From Acidimicrobiia bacterium (GTDB lineage Bacteria; Actinomycetota; Acidimicrobiia; Acidimicrobiales; VFJN01), in the NCBI GenBank assembly GCA_009694375.1, contig SHVB01000001.1:134366-198365 (forward strand): a stretch of DNA of 64,000 bases, written 5' to 3'. Below, piece after piece: positions 36,012 through 44,568 of the stretch (position 1 is the stretch's first letter; every line of letters starts with the position of its first letter). Both the position numbers and the translations under genes were made by a program. The notes under the pieces are model-generated. The model was not told where the DNA came from. It made no database searches and was given only the letters and a program-made list of their open reading frames with translations.

Positions 36012-37418
36012 CTATCCGTGCAGCGAGCGGCCGGTGAGGCTGATCATGGCCTCGCCGAGCACCTCAGTGAGGGTGGGATGGGGTTGGATGAGAGCCGCCA
36101 TGTCTTGAACGGTGGCCTCCCAGTTCACGGCCAGGTAGCCCTGACCAATCTGCTCGGTCACCCACGGGCCCACCATGTGCACACCCAACACGCGCCCCGC
36201 CCCACCGTCGGCCATCTTTTCGGCGATGACCTTCACCATGCCCTCGGGTTGGTTGACGATCATGGCCCGGCCGTTGTGGTTGAAGCGGCTCTTCTGGGTC
36301 ACAACATCGAAGCCGGCTTCCCGAGCCGCCTCCTCCGACAGCCCCGTAAACGCCGCCTCGGGGCGGGTGTAGACGGCCCAGGGCACCTTGGCGTAATCCA
36401 CCGGGGTTGGGTTCTCGCCGAGAATGTCCCCGATGGCGTGCATCCCCTCGATGAACGCGATGTGGGCGAGGGCGGGGGTGTCGATGGCATCCCCCACGGC
36501 ATACACACTGGGCTCCGCGGTACGACAGCGGTCGTCAACCTCGATGAACCCGCGGTCCGAAACGGTCACGGCGGTGCCATCCAGACCCAGGTCAGTGGTG
36601 TTGGGTCGGCGCCCCACCGATACAACGACCACCTCGACGTGGACCGATTTCTCGCCTACCTGCACACTCGTACCGGTAGCGGCGGGTTGGTGGCCGCCCA
36701 CCTGAACCCCGGTGCGAATGGTGATGCCCCGTGCCTTGAAGGACTTCTCGATGACCTTGGTGAGGTCCTTGTCCAGGCCCGGCAGGATCTTGGGCAGCGC
36801 TTCAAGAATGGTTACCTCGGTGCCGAGGTCGGAGAGCAAGGACGCAAACTCGCACCCCACCACGCCGCCGCCGATGATGGCCGCCGACTTCGGCAACCGG
36901 GCGATCGAGAGGAACTCATCGGAGGTCATCACCACCTCGCCGTCTACCTCGAAACCGGGCAGGACGCGCGGCACGGAACCAGGCGCAAGCACTACGGCAC
37001 CACCGGTGAGCTCAACCTCACCCGATGCCCCACCCGCAACAGTGACGCGCCGGTCGGCGTGCAGCCGGCCGTAGCCGTCGAGCACGGTGACCTTGCGGCT
37101 CGTCAACAGGGATCCAAGACCCGCCACCAGCCCTGCCACGATGGAGTCCTTGCGATCAAGCGAGGTGGTCCAGTCGATGCGGGGCTCATCGGACACGATG
37201 CCGAACGCCCCCGCCTCTTTCACATGGCGGTAGGTGGCGGCGGTCTCGAGCAACTCTTTGGCGGGAATACACCCCACGTTGAGGCACGTCCCGCCGAGTT
37301 TGCCCTTCTCGATCATGGCGATGTTCAGTCCGGCGGCGGCACCGTAGAGCGCGGTGGCATAACCGCCGGGACCGCCGCCGATGACGACGACGTCGTAGTG
37401 CTCGGCCGTGGGAATCAC
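36012..37418 (-). CDS. lpdA: Dihydrolipoamide dehydrogenase (E3)
   Basis: 468 aa, family length. FAD motif VVVIGGGPGGYATAL, redox disulfide GGTCLNVGCIPAK, the NAD-domain GGGVVGCEFASLL and the C-terminal His-Glu in HPTLTEVLGEA are all visible. It reoxidises the lipoyl group of E2. The start is uncertain: GTG 37418 is the only codon near the family start, but a GGAGGTGAT sequence overlaps it directly. A TAGGGT element at 37459-37464 would give a leader of about 35 nt. First gene of the lpdA-E2-lipBA-M24-membrane operon. Confidence 0.93.
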   Translation of the reverse strand: MIPTAEHYDVVVIGGGPGGYATALYGAAAGLNIAMIEKGKLGGTCLNVGCIPAKELLETAATYRHVKEAGAFGIVSDEPRIDWTTSLDRKDSIVAGLVAGLGSLLTSRKVTVLDGYGRLHADRRVTVAGGASGEVELTGGAVVLAPGSVPRVLPGFEVDGEVVMTSDEFLSIARLPKSAAIIGGGVVGCEFASLLSDLGTEVTILEALPKILPGLDKDLTKVIEKSFKARGITIRTGVQVGGHQPAATGTSVQVGEKSVHVEVVVVSVGRRPNTTDLGLDGTAVTVSDRGFIEVDDRCRTAEPSVYAVGDAIDTPALAHIAFIEGMHAIGDILGENPTPVDYAKVPWAVYTRPEAAFTGLSEEAAREAGFDVVTQKSRFNHNGRAMIVNQPEGMVKVIAEKMADGGAGRVLGVHMVGPWVTEQIGQGYLAVNWEATVQDMAALIQPHPTLTEVLGEAMISLTGRSLHG

Positions 37419-37458
37419 CTCCGGGTGAAGTAGGCCGTGGACAGGAAGAACCGAGACA

Positions 37459-37464
37459 ACCCTA
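37459..37464 (-). promoter_or_regulatory. -10 element TAGGGT before lpdA
   Basis: TAGGGT within a 14-bp block identical to the pduO promoter region (CCGGTAGGGTTGTC). It would drive the five-gene lipoate/E2/E3 operon. Confidence 0.5.
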
Positions 37465-37498
37465 CCGGTGTGTCCACGCCCCTGGCGAAGAAGGGCCG

Positions 37499-37594
37499 TT
37501 AGCTCGCGCCGATGAGCACGAGTTGCAGCGCCCCCGCCATCAGGATCACCATGCCGCACAGCAGCGCAGCCACCAACAGGGCACGAGTGCTCAT
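37499..37594 (-). CDS. 31-aa single-helix membrane peptide
   Basis: A short frame from ATG 37594 to TAA encodes MSTRALLVAALLCGMVILM and ends ALQLVLIGAS. It is almost entirely one membrane helix with a basic N-terminus. It begins 10 bp after the stop of the upstream TrkA gene and would be the third gene of that operon. I know no family. It could be a small regulator of the potassium system, or chance. Confidence 0.4.
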   Translation of the reverse strand: MSTRALLVAALLCGMVILMAGALQLVLIGAS

Positions 37595-37604
37595 GGTGGG
37601 CCGC

Positions 37605-38276
37605 TCAGCGCCCGGTCAGGATGGCCTGAACGTCGGCCTCGCTGTCGGGGGTGACAAGGACCAGCACCTCATCACCGGGGGCCAGGCGCGTGTCGCCGCG
37701 GGGGAAGATCACTCGGTCGGCCCGCAATACCGCTACCACCGTGGATTCGTGGGGAAAATCAAGGCTGGCGATCTCCTGGTTGGCGGCCTTGGCATCGCTG
37801 GCCAGGGTTACCTCGATGAGCGTCGCCCGACCTTGATCGAAGCTGAGTAGCCGCACGAGCGTGCCCACCGACACCGCCTCCTCCACGAGGGCAGTGAGCA
37901 GATGTGGGGTGGACATCGCCACATCAACCCCCCAGCTCTCGTCGAACATCCAATTGTTCTTCGGATTGTTCACGCGAGCAATGACGCGGGGCACGGCGAA
38001 CTCCTGCTTGGCCAGAAGCGACACCACCAGGTTGTCCTCGTCGTCGCCGGTGACCGCCGCTAGGACGTCGACATCGTGGAGGGGCACCTTGCGCAGGTTG
38101 TCTACTTCGCAGGCATCGGCCAGCACCCAGCGCACCCGGGCGGTATCGCCGGATTTCACCGCTCGCTCCACGCGGTCGGCCTCGATCTCGATAATCGTCA
38201 CGTCGTGCCCTCCGCGCGTGAGCTCCTCCGCCGTGAAGGTACCCACGTTTCCGCCCCCCACAATGACGACCTTCAT
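37605..38276 (-). CDS. trkA: TrkA-type potassium uptake regulatory protein (second of pair)
   Basis: 223 aa. RCK-N Rossmann domain KVVIVGGGNVGTFTAEEL with an acidic residue after beta-2 (IIEIEAD) for NAD(H), and a C-terminal RCK-C domain (LIEVTLASDAKAAN, then LAPGDEVLVLV). It gates a Trk/Ktr potassium channel at the membrane. Start overlaps the stop of the paralog upstream as ATGA. No channel subunit is seen in this window. Confidence 0.92.
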   Translation of the reverse strand: MKVVIVGGGNVGTFTAEELTRGGHDVTIIEIEADRVERAVKSGDTARVRWVLADACEVDNLRKVPLHDVDVLAAVTGDDEDNLVVSLLAKQEFAVPRVIARVNNPKNNWMFDESWGVDVAMSTPHLLTALVEEAVSVGTLVRLLSFDQGRATLIEVTLASDAKAANQEIASLDFPHESTVVAVLRADRVIFPRGDTRLAPGDEVLVLVTPDSEADVQAILTGR

Positions 38277-38941
38277 GACCCGCCTCCGTGGGTGGTCCCC
38301 AACAGATGGGCGTCGAGTTCCTCGATCCGATCGGCGCTCACCGTCATGTACACCACATCGCCTTCCTGAGTAACAAGGGTGGAATCTGGTACTTGGCCGA
38401 CCCCAAGGCGGGACAGGGCGGCCACCCGAGCCAGACCGGGTAGCTCAAGGTCGGCCAGGCGGCGTCCCACCCAACTCGCAGCCACCGGGCGCTCCACCAT
38501 CGCGATCTTCGCCGAAGGGTCCACCCATTCAGTGACGGAAACATCGGGGAGGATCCGACGCAGCACGCGGTCGGTGGTCCACTGCACGGTGGCGATCGTG
38601 GGAATGCCGAGTTTTTCGTAGATGGCCGCCCGGCGAGGGTCATAAATGCGGGCGATCACACGCTCCAAGCCGAAGACTTCGCGTGCGGTGCGTGCCACCA
38701 TGATGTTTGAGTTGTCACCGCTGGTGACCGCCGCGAGAGCATCGGCGTGCTCGATGCCAGCCTCGCGAAGATGCGTACGGTCGAACCCAACGCCCTGAAT
38801 GAATCGACCCGCAAAACCCTCGGGAAGGCGACGGAAGGCCTTGGCTTGCTTGTCGATCACGGCCACGGTGTGCCCACCGTCTTCCAAAATGCTGGCGAGC
38901 CCCGAGCCCACCCGTCCGCATCCCACTATGACCACGTGCAC
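38273..38941 (-). CDS. trkA: TrkA-type potassium uptake regulatory protein (first of pair)
   Basis: 222 aa, paralog of the next gene. Motif HVVIVGCGRVGSGLA with VIDKQ binds the dinucleotide; the C-terminal RCK-C part holds ADLELPGLARVAAL. GTG 38941 was chosen because GGAGGAG lies 6 nt upstream; the ATG at 38956 would place that site inside the gene. The two probably form a heteromeric CeoB/CeoC-like gating ring. Confidence 0.92.
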   Translation of the reverse strand: MHVVIVGCGRVGSGLASILEDGGHTVAVIDKQAKAFRRLPEGFAGRFIQGVGFDRTHLREAGIEHADALAAVTSGDNSNIMVARTAREVFGLERVIARIYDPRRAAIYEKLGIPTIATVQWTTDRVLRRILPDVSVTEWVDPSAKIAMVERPVAASWVGRRLADLELPGLARVAALSRLGVGQVPDSTLVTQEGDVVYMTVSADRIEELDAHLLGTTHGGGS

Positions 38942-39042
38942 GCTGTACTCCTCCATCCCTGACCAGGCGACTTGCAGAGGCCATAGGCCTGCGCAGCAAG
39001 ACCCTAAAGCCCCAACCTTTCGGGCACGAAACCTTGCGTCGA

Positions 39043-39456
39043 TCAGTCGGAGACCGGGGCGGGCTTGAGCAAGTCCCGGATCTCCCGCAACACGAGGGTC
39101 TCCTCGCTGAGATTGCGCTCTTCGTCATCGGCTTCTCCGGCCAGACGCCGGGCGGCGATGGCCTTTGAGGGTTTGAGGATGAGGAAGAACAACACGAGGA
39201 GCGTGGCTAACAACGTGAGGCCGGCATCGATAACCCGGCCGTAGAAGAAGTAGTTTCTGCGCCAGGTGAAGGTCAAGGTTTTGAAGTCGGTGTCGAAAAC
39301 CACGCCAATCAGAGGGGTGACCAGTTCAGAGGTGATGGCCGAGATGAAAGCGGTAAAGGTCACACCGATCACCACAGCAGAGGCCAACCCCACCACGTTG
39401 CCCTGAAACAGGAACTTCTTAAACTCTACGATCACTTTCTTCAACTCATCGATCAC
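39043..39456 (-). CDS. mscL: Large-conductance mechanosensitive channel MscL
   Basis: 137 aa, family length. The first helix has FKKFLFQGNVVGLASAVVIG, then a periplasmic loop with TWRRNYFFYG, a second membrane helix (DAGLTLLATLLVLFFLIL) and a charged cytoplasmic helix. It releases solutes on hypo-osmotic shock. GTG 39456 follows GGAGGG; the frame upstream of it is antisense to the next gene. Confidence 0.93.
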   Translation of the reverse strand: MIDELKKVIVEFKKFLFQGNVVGLASAVVIGVTFTAFISAITSELVTPLIGVVFDTDFKTLTFTWRRNYFFYGRVIDAGLTLLATLLVLFFLILKPSKAIAARRLAGEADDEERNLSEETLVLREIRDLLKPAPVSD

Positions 39457-39504
39457 TTTCCCTCCAGTGGTGTCTGCAGCCGTCAGAAACTCGAACGCGA
39501 TCGA

Positions 39505-39510
39505 TAGACT
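39505..39510 (+). promoter_or_regulatory. -10 element TAGACT, leaderless start
   Basis: TAGACT is 7 nt before the GTG of the epimerase gene at 39518; it identifies that GTG as the start rather than the earlier in-frame codon at 39467. Confidence 0.55.
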
Positions 39511-39517
39511 AGCGAGC

Positions 39518-40411
39518 GTGCGTATCGCTATCACCGGTTCCAGTGGACTGATCGGTAGTGCGCTGATCCGCTCGCTCGAAACCAGCGGACATACGGCGAT
39601 CCGAATCCTGCGAAGCCCCGGCGGCCCCGGCACCCTCCGCTGGGACATCACCGAGGGCCACATCGACCACGAGGGCCTCGAAAACCTCGACGCCGTCGTG
39701 CATTTAGCCGGGGAGGGCATCGCCGAGCGGCGCTGGAGCGACGAGCAGAAGCGCAAGATCCTCGAGAGCCGTACCCAGGGAACCGCCCTGCTCGCCAACG
39801 CGCTGGCGGCCCTCACCCACAAGCCCCCGGTGCTGCTGTGTGGCTCGGCTATTGGTTTTTACGGCAACCGCGGCGACGAGCACCTCCAGGAGACGAGCGC
39901 CCGCGGTAGCGGTTTTCTCGCCGAGGTGGTGGTGGCCTGGGAGGCGGCGGCCGCTCCGGCGGAAGCCGCCGGCATCCGTACCCCCCGCCTGCGTACCGGG
40001 ATCGTCCTTGCTGACCATGGAGGGGTGCTCGGCCGTATCGCGCCCCTGGCCAAACTCGGCCTCCTCGGAAAACTCGGCGACGGAAAGCAATGGATGAGTT
40101 GGATCAGCCTGCACGACGAAGTGCGCGCCATCCGCTATCTCCTGGAGACCGATGTGACCGGTCCCGTGAACCTCACGGCCCCCGTCCCGGTCACCAACGC
40201 GGCCTTCACCAAGGCGGTGGGCAGTGTGCTCCATCGACCCACGTTGCTGCCGATCCCCCGGTTTGGGCCAAAACTCCTCCTCGGTCCCGAGTTGGCCGAT
40301 GCGCTCCTGTTCGAGGGTCAGCGGGTATTCCCCGAGGTCCTCCAAGAGGCGGGGTTCCACTTCGACCATCCCGAGATCGACGGCACCCTCCGGAGCATCT
40401 TCAACCGCTGA
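39518..40411 (+). CDS. TIGR01777-type NAD(P)-dependent sugar-epimerase-like protein
   Basis: 297 aa. The N-terminal Rossmann motif ITGSSGLIGSAL is followed by VVHLAGEGI, the family segment ERRWSDEQKRKILESR, and the C-terminal DUF1731-like part (RPTLLPIPRFGPKLLLG, then VLQEAGFHFDHP). The substrate of the family is unknown. It is divergent from mscL and convergent with the dehydrogenase gene. Confidence 0.92.
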   Translation: MRIAITGSSGLIGSALIRSLETSGHTAIRILRSPGGPGTLRWDITEGHIDHEGLENLDAVVHLAGEGIAERRWSDEQKRKILESRTQGTALLANALAALTHKPPVLLCGSAIGFYGNRGDEHLQETSARGSGFLAEVVVAWEAAAAPAEAAGIRTPRLRTGIVLADHGGVLGRIAPLAKLGLLGKLGDGKQWMSWISLHDEVRAIRYLLETDVTGPVNLTAPVPVTNAAFTKAVGSVLHRPTLLPIPRFGPKLLLGPELADALLFEGQRVFPEVLQEAGFHFDHPEIDGTLRSIFNR

Positions 40412-40429
40412 GGCGATCGCTGCGTCAGG

Positions 40430-41206
40430 TCACTTCGGCTGCATGCGGACGCCACCATCCACGCGGATGGTCTCAGCGTTCATGTAACTGTTCGACAGCA
40501 GTTCGATGGCCATCGAGGAGAACTCCGTGGCGAAGCCGAGCCGATCAGGGAAGAGCACATCACGCTTCAACTTGTCTTTGAACGCCTCGGAGGCTTCGCC
40601 CTCGCCGTAGATCGGGGTGTCGATGAGGCCTGGGGCAATGCAGTTCACCCGGATCCCCGCCGCCGAGAGATCACGGGCCACCGGCAGGGTCATTCCCACC
40701 ACACCGCCCTTGGAAGCGGAGTAGGAAGCTTGGCCGATCTGCCCATCAAAGGCCGCCACGGAAGCCACTGTGACAATGGCCCCCTTCTCGTTGTCGGCCA
40801 GCGGTTCGTTCTGGCCCATGGCGGTGGCCGCCAAACGAATGCAGTTGAAGGTGCCCACGAGGTTCACCTCGATCACCTTTTTGAAAATGGCAAGATCATG
40901 GGCCGAGTCGTACTGACCGTCGCGCCCGATGGTGCGGGTAGCCCAACCCACCCCGGCCGCAGTGACCAGCGCCCGCAGCGGACCGAGTTCCTTGGCGGCC
41001 TCCACTGCCGCGATCACCTGATCCGGGTCGGAGACGTCGGCCTGGGCGAAAACCCCACCGACGTCTTTGGCGACGGCCTCGCCCTTCTCCGGGTTCATGT
41101 CCACCACCACGACCCGGGCGCCGCGACTGGCGAGGCTGCGAACGGTGGCTTCGCCGAGGCCCGACGCGCCGCCAGTGACGATTGCTGAGATGCCGTTGAG
41201 ATCCAT
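40430..41206 (-). CDS. Short-chain 3-hydroxyacyl-CoA dehydrogenase
   Basis: 258 aa. SDR motifs TGGASGLGEA, the catalytic Ser/Tyr/Lys in SVAAFDGQIGQASYSASKGG, and an IAPGLIDTPI segment resemble the HSD17B10 group, which oxidises 3-hydroxyacyl-CoA in fatty acid breakdown. ATG 41206 is placed by MDLNGISAIVTGG and a TAGAGT element 7 nt upstream. Confidence 0.9.
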   Translation of the reverse strand: MDLNGISAIVTGGASGLGEATVRSLASRGARVVVVDMNPEKGEAVAKDVGGVFAQADVSDPDQVIAAVEAAKELGPLRALVTAAGVGWATRTIGRDGQYDSAHDLAIFKKVIEVNLVGTFNCIRLAATAMGQNEPLADNEKGAIVTVASVAAFDGQIGQASYSASKGGVVGMTLPVARDLSAAGIRVNCIAPGLIDTPIYGEGEASEAFKDKLKRDVLFPDRLGFATEFSSMAIELLSNSYMNAETIRVDGGVRMQPK

Positions 41207-41213
41207 ACGGGCG

Positions 41214-41219
41214 ACTCTA
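41214..41219 (-). promoter_or_regulatory. -10 element TAGAGT, leaderless start
   Basis: TAGAGT is 7 nt before the ATG of the dehydrogenase gene. Confidence 0.5.
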
Positions 41220-41496
41220 TTGACGGAGCACCCACGAGGCGAAACCCGCCCCTGGCCGCCAGGATGCCGACGCCATCGCCCGGCTCCCGGCCCAGCCCCA
41301 CCCCGCCGGCCCGTCGCTTGCTCCCGCGGTTGCCCGTAGGTCGTGACCTTCCCGCCGCAGATCAAACGCCGGGCGGTGGCGGGGTGGGAATCGATGATCA
41401 AGCCCCGGTTCACAACGGGGTAGTCCAGCTCGCCCCGGGAGGTGGTGCCCTTGCCCCCCTTTCCAGATGCTCGCCAATGCTGTCGATCAGCACAAC

Positions 41497-42207
41497 ATGA
41501 CCCCCTGCCGCTGGTTTTCTGGCCTCGCCATCGCCCTGCTCGTAGGTGCCGTGGGCATCGCTCCGGCGGTCAGGGCCCAAACCGCCATGCCGCAGCAGCC
41601 CGCCATGAGAGCGGTCTCGATGGCGAGGAGCGCATCGTCCTCGCTGGACGCGGAGTTCCTCAGCCGAATCAACAGCCTGCGGGCGTCCAAGGGTCTCAGT
41701 CAGCTTCACCTGTCGGGCGAACTAGGGGGCGTGGCCCGAAACAGGACCGACCAAAGGGCGGCCGCTCATGCCATTTCCCACAACCCAAACCTCTCCGGGC
41801 AGGTCAGCGGAGCCTGGACCATGCTCGGCGAAAACGTGGGATCCAGCGGCCCCACCAACAGCGTTGACGTGCTCATGCCGGCCTTCCACGAGACCCTCGA
41901 CCATGACGCCAACCGCCCCGAGGCCACTCGCCCTCCCGGGGCAGGCGACACGCCCCTGCGCATGGCGGTGCCGGCGACGGTGGTGGTACGGATCGACCGG
42001 CGCGGCGCGGTGACCGCCGCGATGTCCAATACGGGCCGTCCGCCAGAGCCGGGTGATGACCTGTGGGTAGCCCGCACCGGCCACCCCGACATCGAGCCGG
42101 CACCGCCCGCCCTCGTTCGCGCCGTCATGGCGCAAACCTGGCCGGGCCACTGGCCGGAGCCGGGCATCTGGAATCGGGCGGCCACCGATCCCGCCGAGAA
42201 CCCCTAA
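41497..42207 (+). CDS. Secreted CAP-like protein, diverged C-terminus
   Basis: 236 aa. ATG 41497 starts a signal peptide (LAIALLVGAVGIAPAVRAQ). Residues 45-140 match the first half of a CAP domain: FLSRINSLRASKGLSQL, SHNPNLSG, MLGENVGSSG. After that the expected GH-x-x-NI segment is replaced by HETLDHDANRPEA and the end is Pro-rich without CAP similarity. It may be a diverged or decaying paralog of the CAP protein at 9588. The 3' end overlaps the convergent small HTH gene by 4 nt. Confidence 0.6.
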   Translation: MTPCRWFSGLAIALLVGAVGIAPAVRAQTAMPQQPAMRAVSMARSASSSLDAEFLSRINSLRASKGLSQLHLSGELGGVARNRTDQRAAAHAISHNPNLSGQVSGAWTMLGENVGSSGPTNSVDVLMPAFHETLDHDANRPEATRPPGAGDTPLRMAVPATVVVRIDRRGAVTAAMSNTGRPPEPGDDLWVARTGHPDIEPAPPALVRAVMAQTWPGHWPEPGIWNRAATDPAENP

Positions 42208-42419
42208 GGCGAACAAACCGGAAGGTGTATGCCTGGTGTAGGTCTTTCCGTCGGTCCCTGTGATCGGCACTGGTGTCTCCTCCTGCCCAACAGGTTCATC
42301 CTCATCAGGTTCAGAGGTGTGCGACTTTGCACACCTGATGCGAGTGCATCCCGAACGCTGCCGTCACTGTCTCCGGTTGCGGATGCGATCGCCCGAATGC
42401 TCATACCCGACTCACGCAT
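42204..42419 (-). CDS. Small helix-turn-helix protein
   Basis: 71 aa from ATG 42419. The first 30 residues (SIRAIASATGDSDGSVRDAL) look like a HTH of the kind found in phage and plasmid regulators. The C-terminal half is basic and without pattern. It starts 8 bp after the stop of the WhiB-like gene and is probably cotranscribed with it. Confidence 0.5.
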   Translation of the reverse strand: MRESGMSIRAIASATGDSDGSVRDALASGVQSRTPLNLMRMNLLGRRRHQCRSQGPTERPTPGIHLPVCSP

Positions 42420-42426
42420 CAGCAGA

Positions 42427-42768
42427 TCAAGCGGCACCTCGGCGAGCCATCTTCCGGCCACGCTCCAACATCCCAACCCAGATCCCGCAGGCATCCGAAC
42501 TAGCAGCTGCCAAACACTCGCAGCGCATCGGGCAGGACGCACAGAGAGCGACCCGCGGGCGAACGTCTGCACCACGGGCCGGGAACCACTGCTCGACACC
42601 CTGCCCGCGACAAGCAGCCCGCTCATGCCACCGCAGGCGATGACAGATCAGATCGAGCAGCTCCTCCCGGGCCTCCACCAACTCGGCCCGGTCTTTACCG
42701 GCAGGGAAGCCGGAGGTGGCGCTGCGCCTATTCCCCCCACGCAGCGGAATGTTCACTTCGGGGGGCAC
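42427..42768 (-). CDS. WhiB-family iron-sulfur regulator-like protein
   Basis: 113 aa. Four conserved cysteines are present in order: AACRG, then the cluster CASC and CEC (C-x2-C-x5-C), with GIWVGM in place of the usual G-I/V-W-G-G turn and a basic end (RGRKMARRG). It should bind a 4Fe-4S cluster and act in transcription or redox sensing. GTG 42768 gives a 43-residue lead before the WhiB core. Together with the small HTH gene it may be of phage or plasmid origin, since such WhiB copies are frequent there. Confidence 0.75.
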   Translation of the reverse strand: MPPEVNIPLRGGNRRSATSGFPAGKDRAELVEAREELLDLICHRLRWHERAACRGQGVEQWFPARGADVRPRVALCASCPMRCECLAAASSDACGIWVGMLERGRKMARRGAA

Positions 42769-42980
42769 ACAGAACGGGGCGGGGTTACCGAGGTGGATGG
42801 CCTCGCCCGGTGGGACGGCCGGCCCCCCTTCGTGGAAAACCGTTGTGCGTGTAGGACGGAAGGGGCTGGGGTTTCCGGGGGTGTTGGCGTCACCGAAAGA
42901 CCGGGTGCGGGGGTTTGTTGATGGTGGCTTTGGTCAAGGTGCGTTGCGACGGTCATGGCTCCTCGTGGGATGCTGGTTAG

Positions 42981-43709
42981 GTGAGCAGGTACGAGGTGAC
43001 GTGGGCGCTGATGCGCCCGGTGACAGCGATGCGGCGCCGGCAAACGAAGCGGCGGCTGGGCGACGTCGAATTCGGAACGTTCGAGGCGAATCACTACCGG
43101 CCGTCGTTCGCCCGGTTCCGCGCAGCCGCCCTGGTCGACCCGTCGTTGCTGCTCGACGCCAACCTCGACGGTGGGGTGATCCTCGACGTAGGAGGGTTCG
43201 AGGGCGGCTGGTCAAACCGCTTGGTCCGTCACATCGGCGACACCCCTGTCCGCATTCTGGCGTTCGAGCCGGTCCCGATGATGGCCGACAAGTGGCGGCC
43301 GACCGACCCGCGAGTCGAGCTCCACCGCGTCGGCCTCGCTGGTAGTGACCGAACCGAGAAGATCACGCTCGCCGGGCAGGGATCGACCATCTTTGGAGCT
43401 GGAACCTTCGAGATCCAGATGCGCGACGTAGACAACCTGCTGCGCACCGAGGGAGTCGAGCGAGTCGACCTGGCGAAGGTCAACATCGAGGGCGGCGAGT
43501 ACGAGCTGATTGACCGGATGCACGCCACGGGCCTGCTCGACCGGACCAGAACGCTCATCATTCAGTTTCACGACTTCGTGCCCGGGGCGCACCGCCTCCG
43601 GCGACGGGCCCGGCGACTGCTGGAGGAGACCCACGAGTGCACCTGGTGCTACCCCTGGGTGTACGAGCGCTGGGACCACCGCCCGGCCGCCACCAGCACT
43701 CCAAGGTGA
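42981..43709 (+). CDS. FkbM family methyltransferase
   Basis: 242 aa. The SAM motif VILDVGGFEGGWSNRLV, LAFEPVPMMADKW and the family segment VDLAKVNIEGGEYELI are clear. FkbM members O-methylate sugars or polyketides. GTG 42981 is the start. Neighbours on the right are wrecked mobile genes, and codon choice (many GTC, GAG, ACC) looks like the right-hand mosaic zone, suggesting transfer. Confidence 0.85.
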   Translation: MSRYEVTWALMRPVTAMRRRQTKRRLGDVEFGTFEANHYRPSFARFRAAALVDPSLLLDANLDGGVILDVGGFEGGWSNRLVRHIGDTPVRILAFEPVPMMADKWRPTDPRVELHRVGLAGSDRTEKITLAGQGSTIFGAGTFEIQMRDVDNLLRTEGVERVDLAKVNIEGGEYELIDRMHATGLLDRTRTLIIQFHDFVPGAHRLRRRARRLLEETHECTWCYPWVYERWDHRPAATSTPR

Positions 43710-43931
43710 TCTATGGAAATCGGGCCTCGCTGCCCACCAGCATTCCTTCGAGGTGTCGTGACGGCTGCGAATCGCAGACGAGAACGCATTGTCGTACGGG
43801 TTGCCCATGCCCGGTATGAAAGCGGGCTGTGGGCCGCCCCTACGAGACCGTCGATTCGTGCGGGGAGGGAAAGGCAGGGGGCGCTGTTACGCCTAGGGGT
43901 TGGGGGGGTTACGGCGGGAAGGGGTGCCCGG

Positions 43932-44215
43932 TCACCATCGCCCGGTGGTGTGGGTCGGGGCTCTGTCGGCCCGTTTGCGGGCTTCGCCGATGCGTTGGCC
44001 GTCTCGGGCGTTGCATGACAGGTGCGAGGGCCGGAACCCGGTCGGGTCGAGGGGTGCGCCACCATGGGCGAGGGGGATCGCGTGATCCACGGAGAAGCTC
44101 ATCCGATGGGCCATCGGAGTTGGTCGTCGATCGGTTGCCCGCCGAACGCGCCGCGGCCTCCGACCTGTTCACAGGCGTTCTTGTACCGGGCGGTGATCTT
44201 CGTCCCTCTCGCGCC
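43932..44215 (-). pseudogene. HNH endonuclease remnant (frameshifted)
   Basis: In one frame RYKNACEQVGG is followed by GGQPIDDQLRWP, and after a frameshift a second frame continues with MSFSVDHAIPLAHGGAPLD and RPSHLSCNARDG. Together they read as a phage-type HNH nuclease whose N-terminal cysteines have been lost. The DH and N of the active site are still visible. It cannot be translated as one protein. Confidence 0.65.
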
Positions 44216-44568
44216 TGAGCACACCTGACGTGCCGACGAAGACGACGTGACCGATCCTCGCTCTCCTGGCGGCTCACGGAGCCGATCGTGAGCCCGGTGG
44301 CCTCCACCCTGGCGATGAAGCTCTCCATCTCTTTCGGCGAACGATGCCGGCGGTCGCGATGCGACACCACGAGCGCGTCGTCGACGACCGGTCGGATGTC
44401 GTCGAGCGTGGCCTCGTAGAGCGGCCTGCGTTTGCCGTAGGCGCTGGCGTCGTTCTCCGGCACTACGGCGGCAACAGTCCACCCGGTGTTCTCGCAGTAG
44501 GCCCTGCAGTCCTCCTCCGGGCGCTTGATGCCTAGGGCGGTGCCAGCGTCCTTGCTGATCCTCGTGTA
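44205..44568 (-). pseudogene. Serine recombinase (resolvase/integrase) remnant
   Basis: The frame reads TVIYTRISKDAG (with the nucleophile Ser), ALGIKRPEEDCRAY, then DALVVSHRDRRHRSPKEM and ends in SEDRSRRLRRH. These are consecutive parts of the catalytic domain of a large serine recombinase, but about 20 residues between GSVS and the SEDRSRR segment are missing, no start codon is present and the DNA-binding domain is gone. It sits with the HNH remnant, so an integrated phage or plasmid has decayed here. Confidence 0.7.

Noticed and set aside
41220-41466. Minus-strand frame with LDYPVVNRGLIIDSH upstream of the dehydrogenase gene
   Set aside because: It resembles protein locally but has no recognisable family, start or conserved end; left unassigned.
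43740-43810. IS3-type transposase fragment (GNPYDNA on the minus strand)
   Set aside because: Only about seven residues match; flanking residues do not, so it is mentioned only as supporting context.
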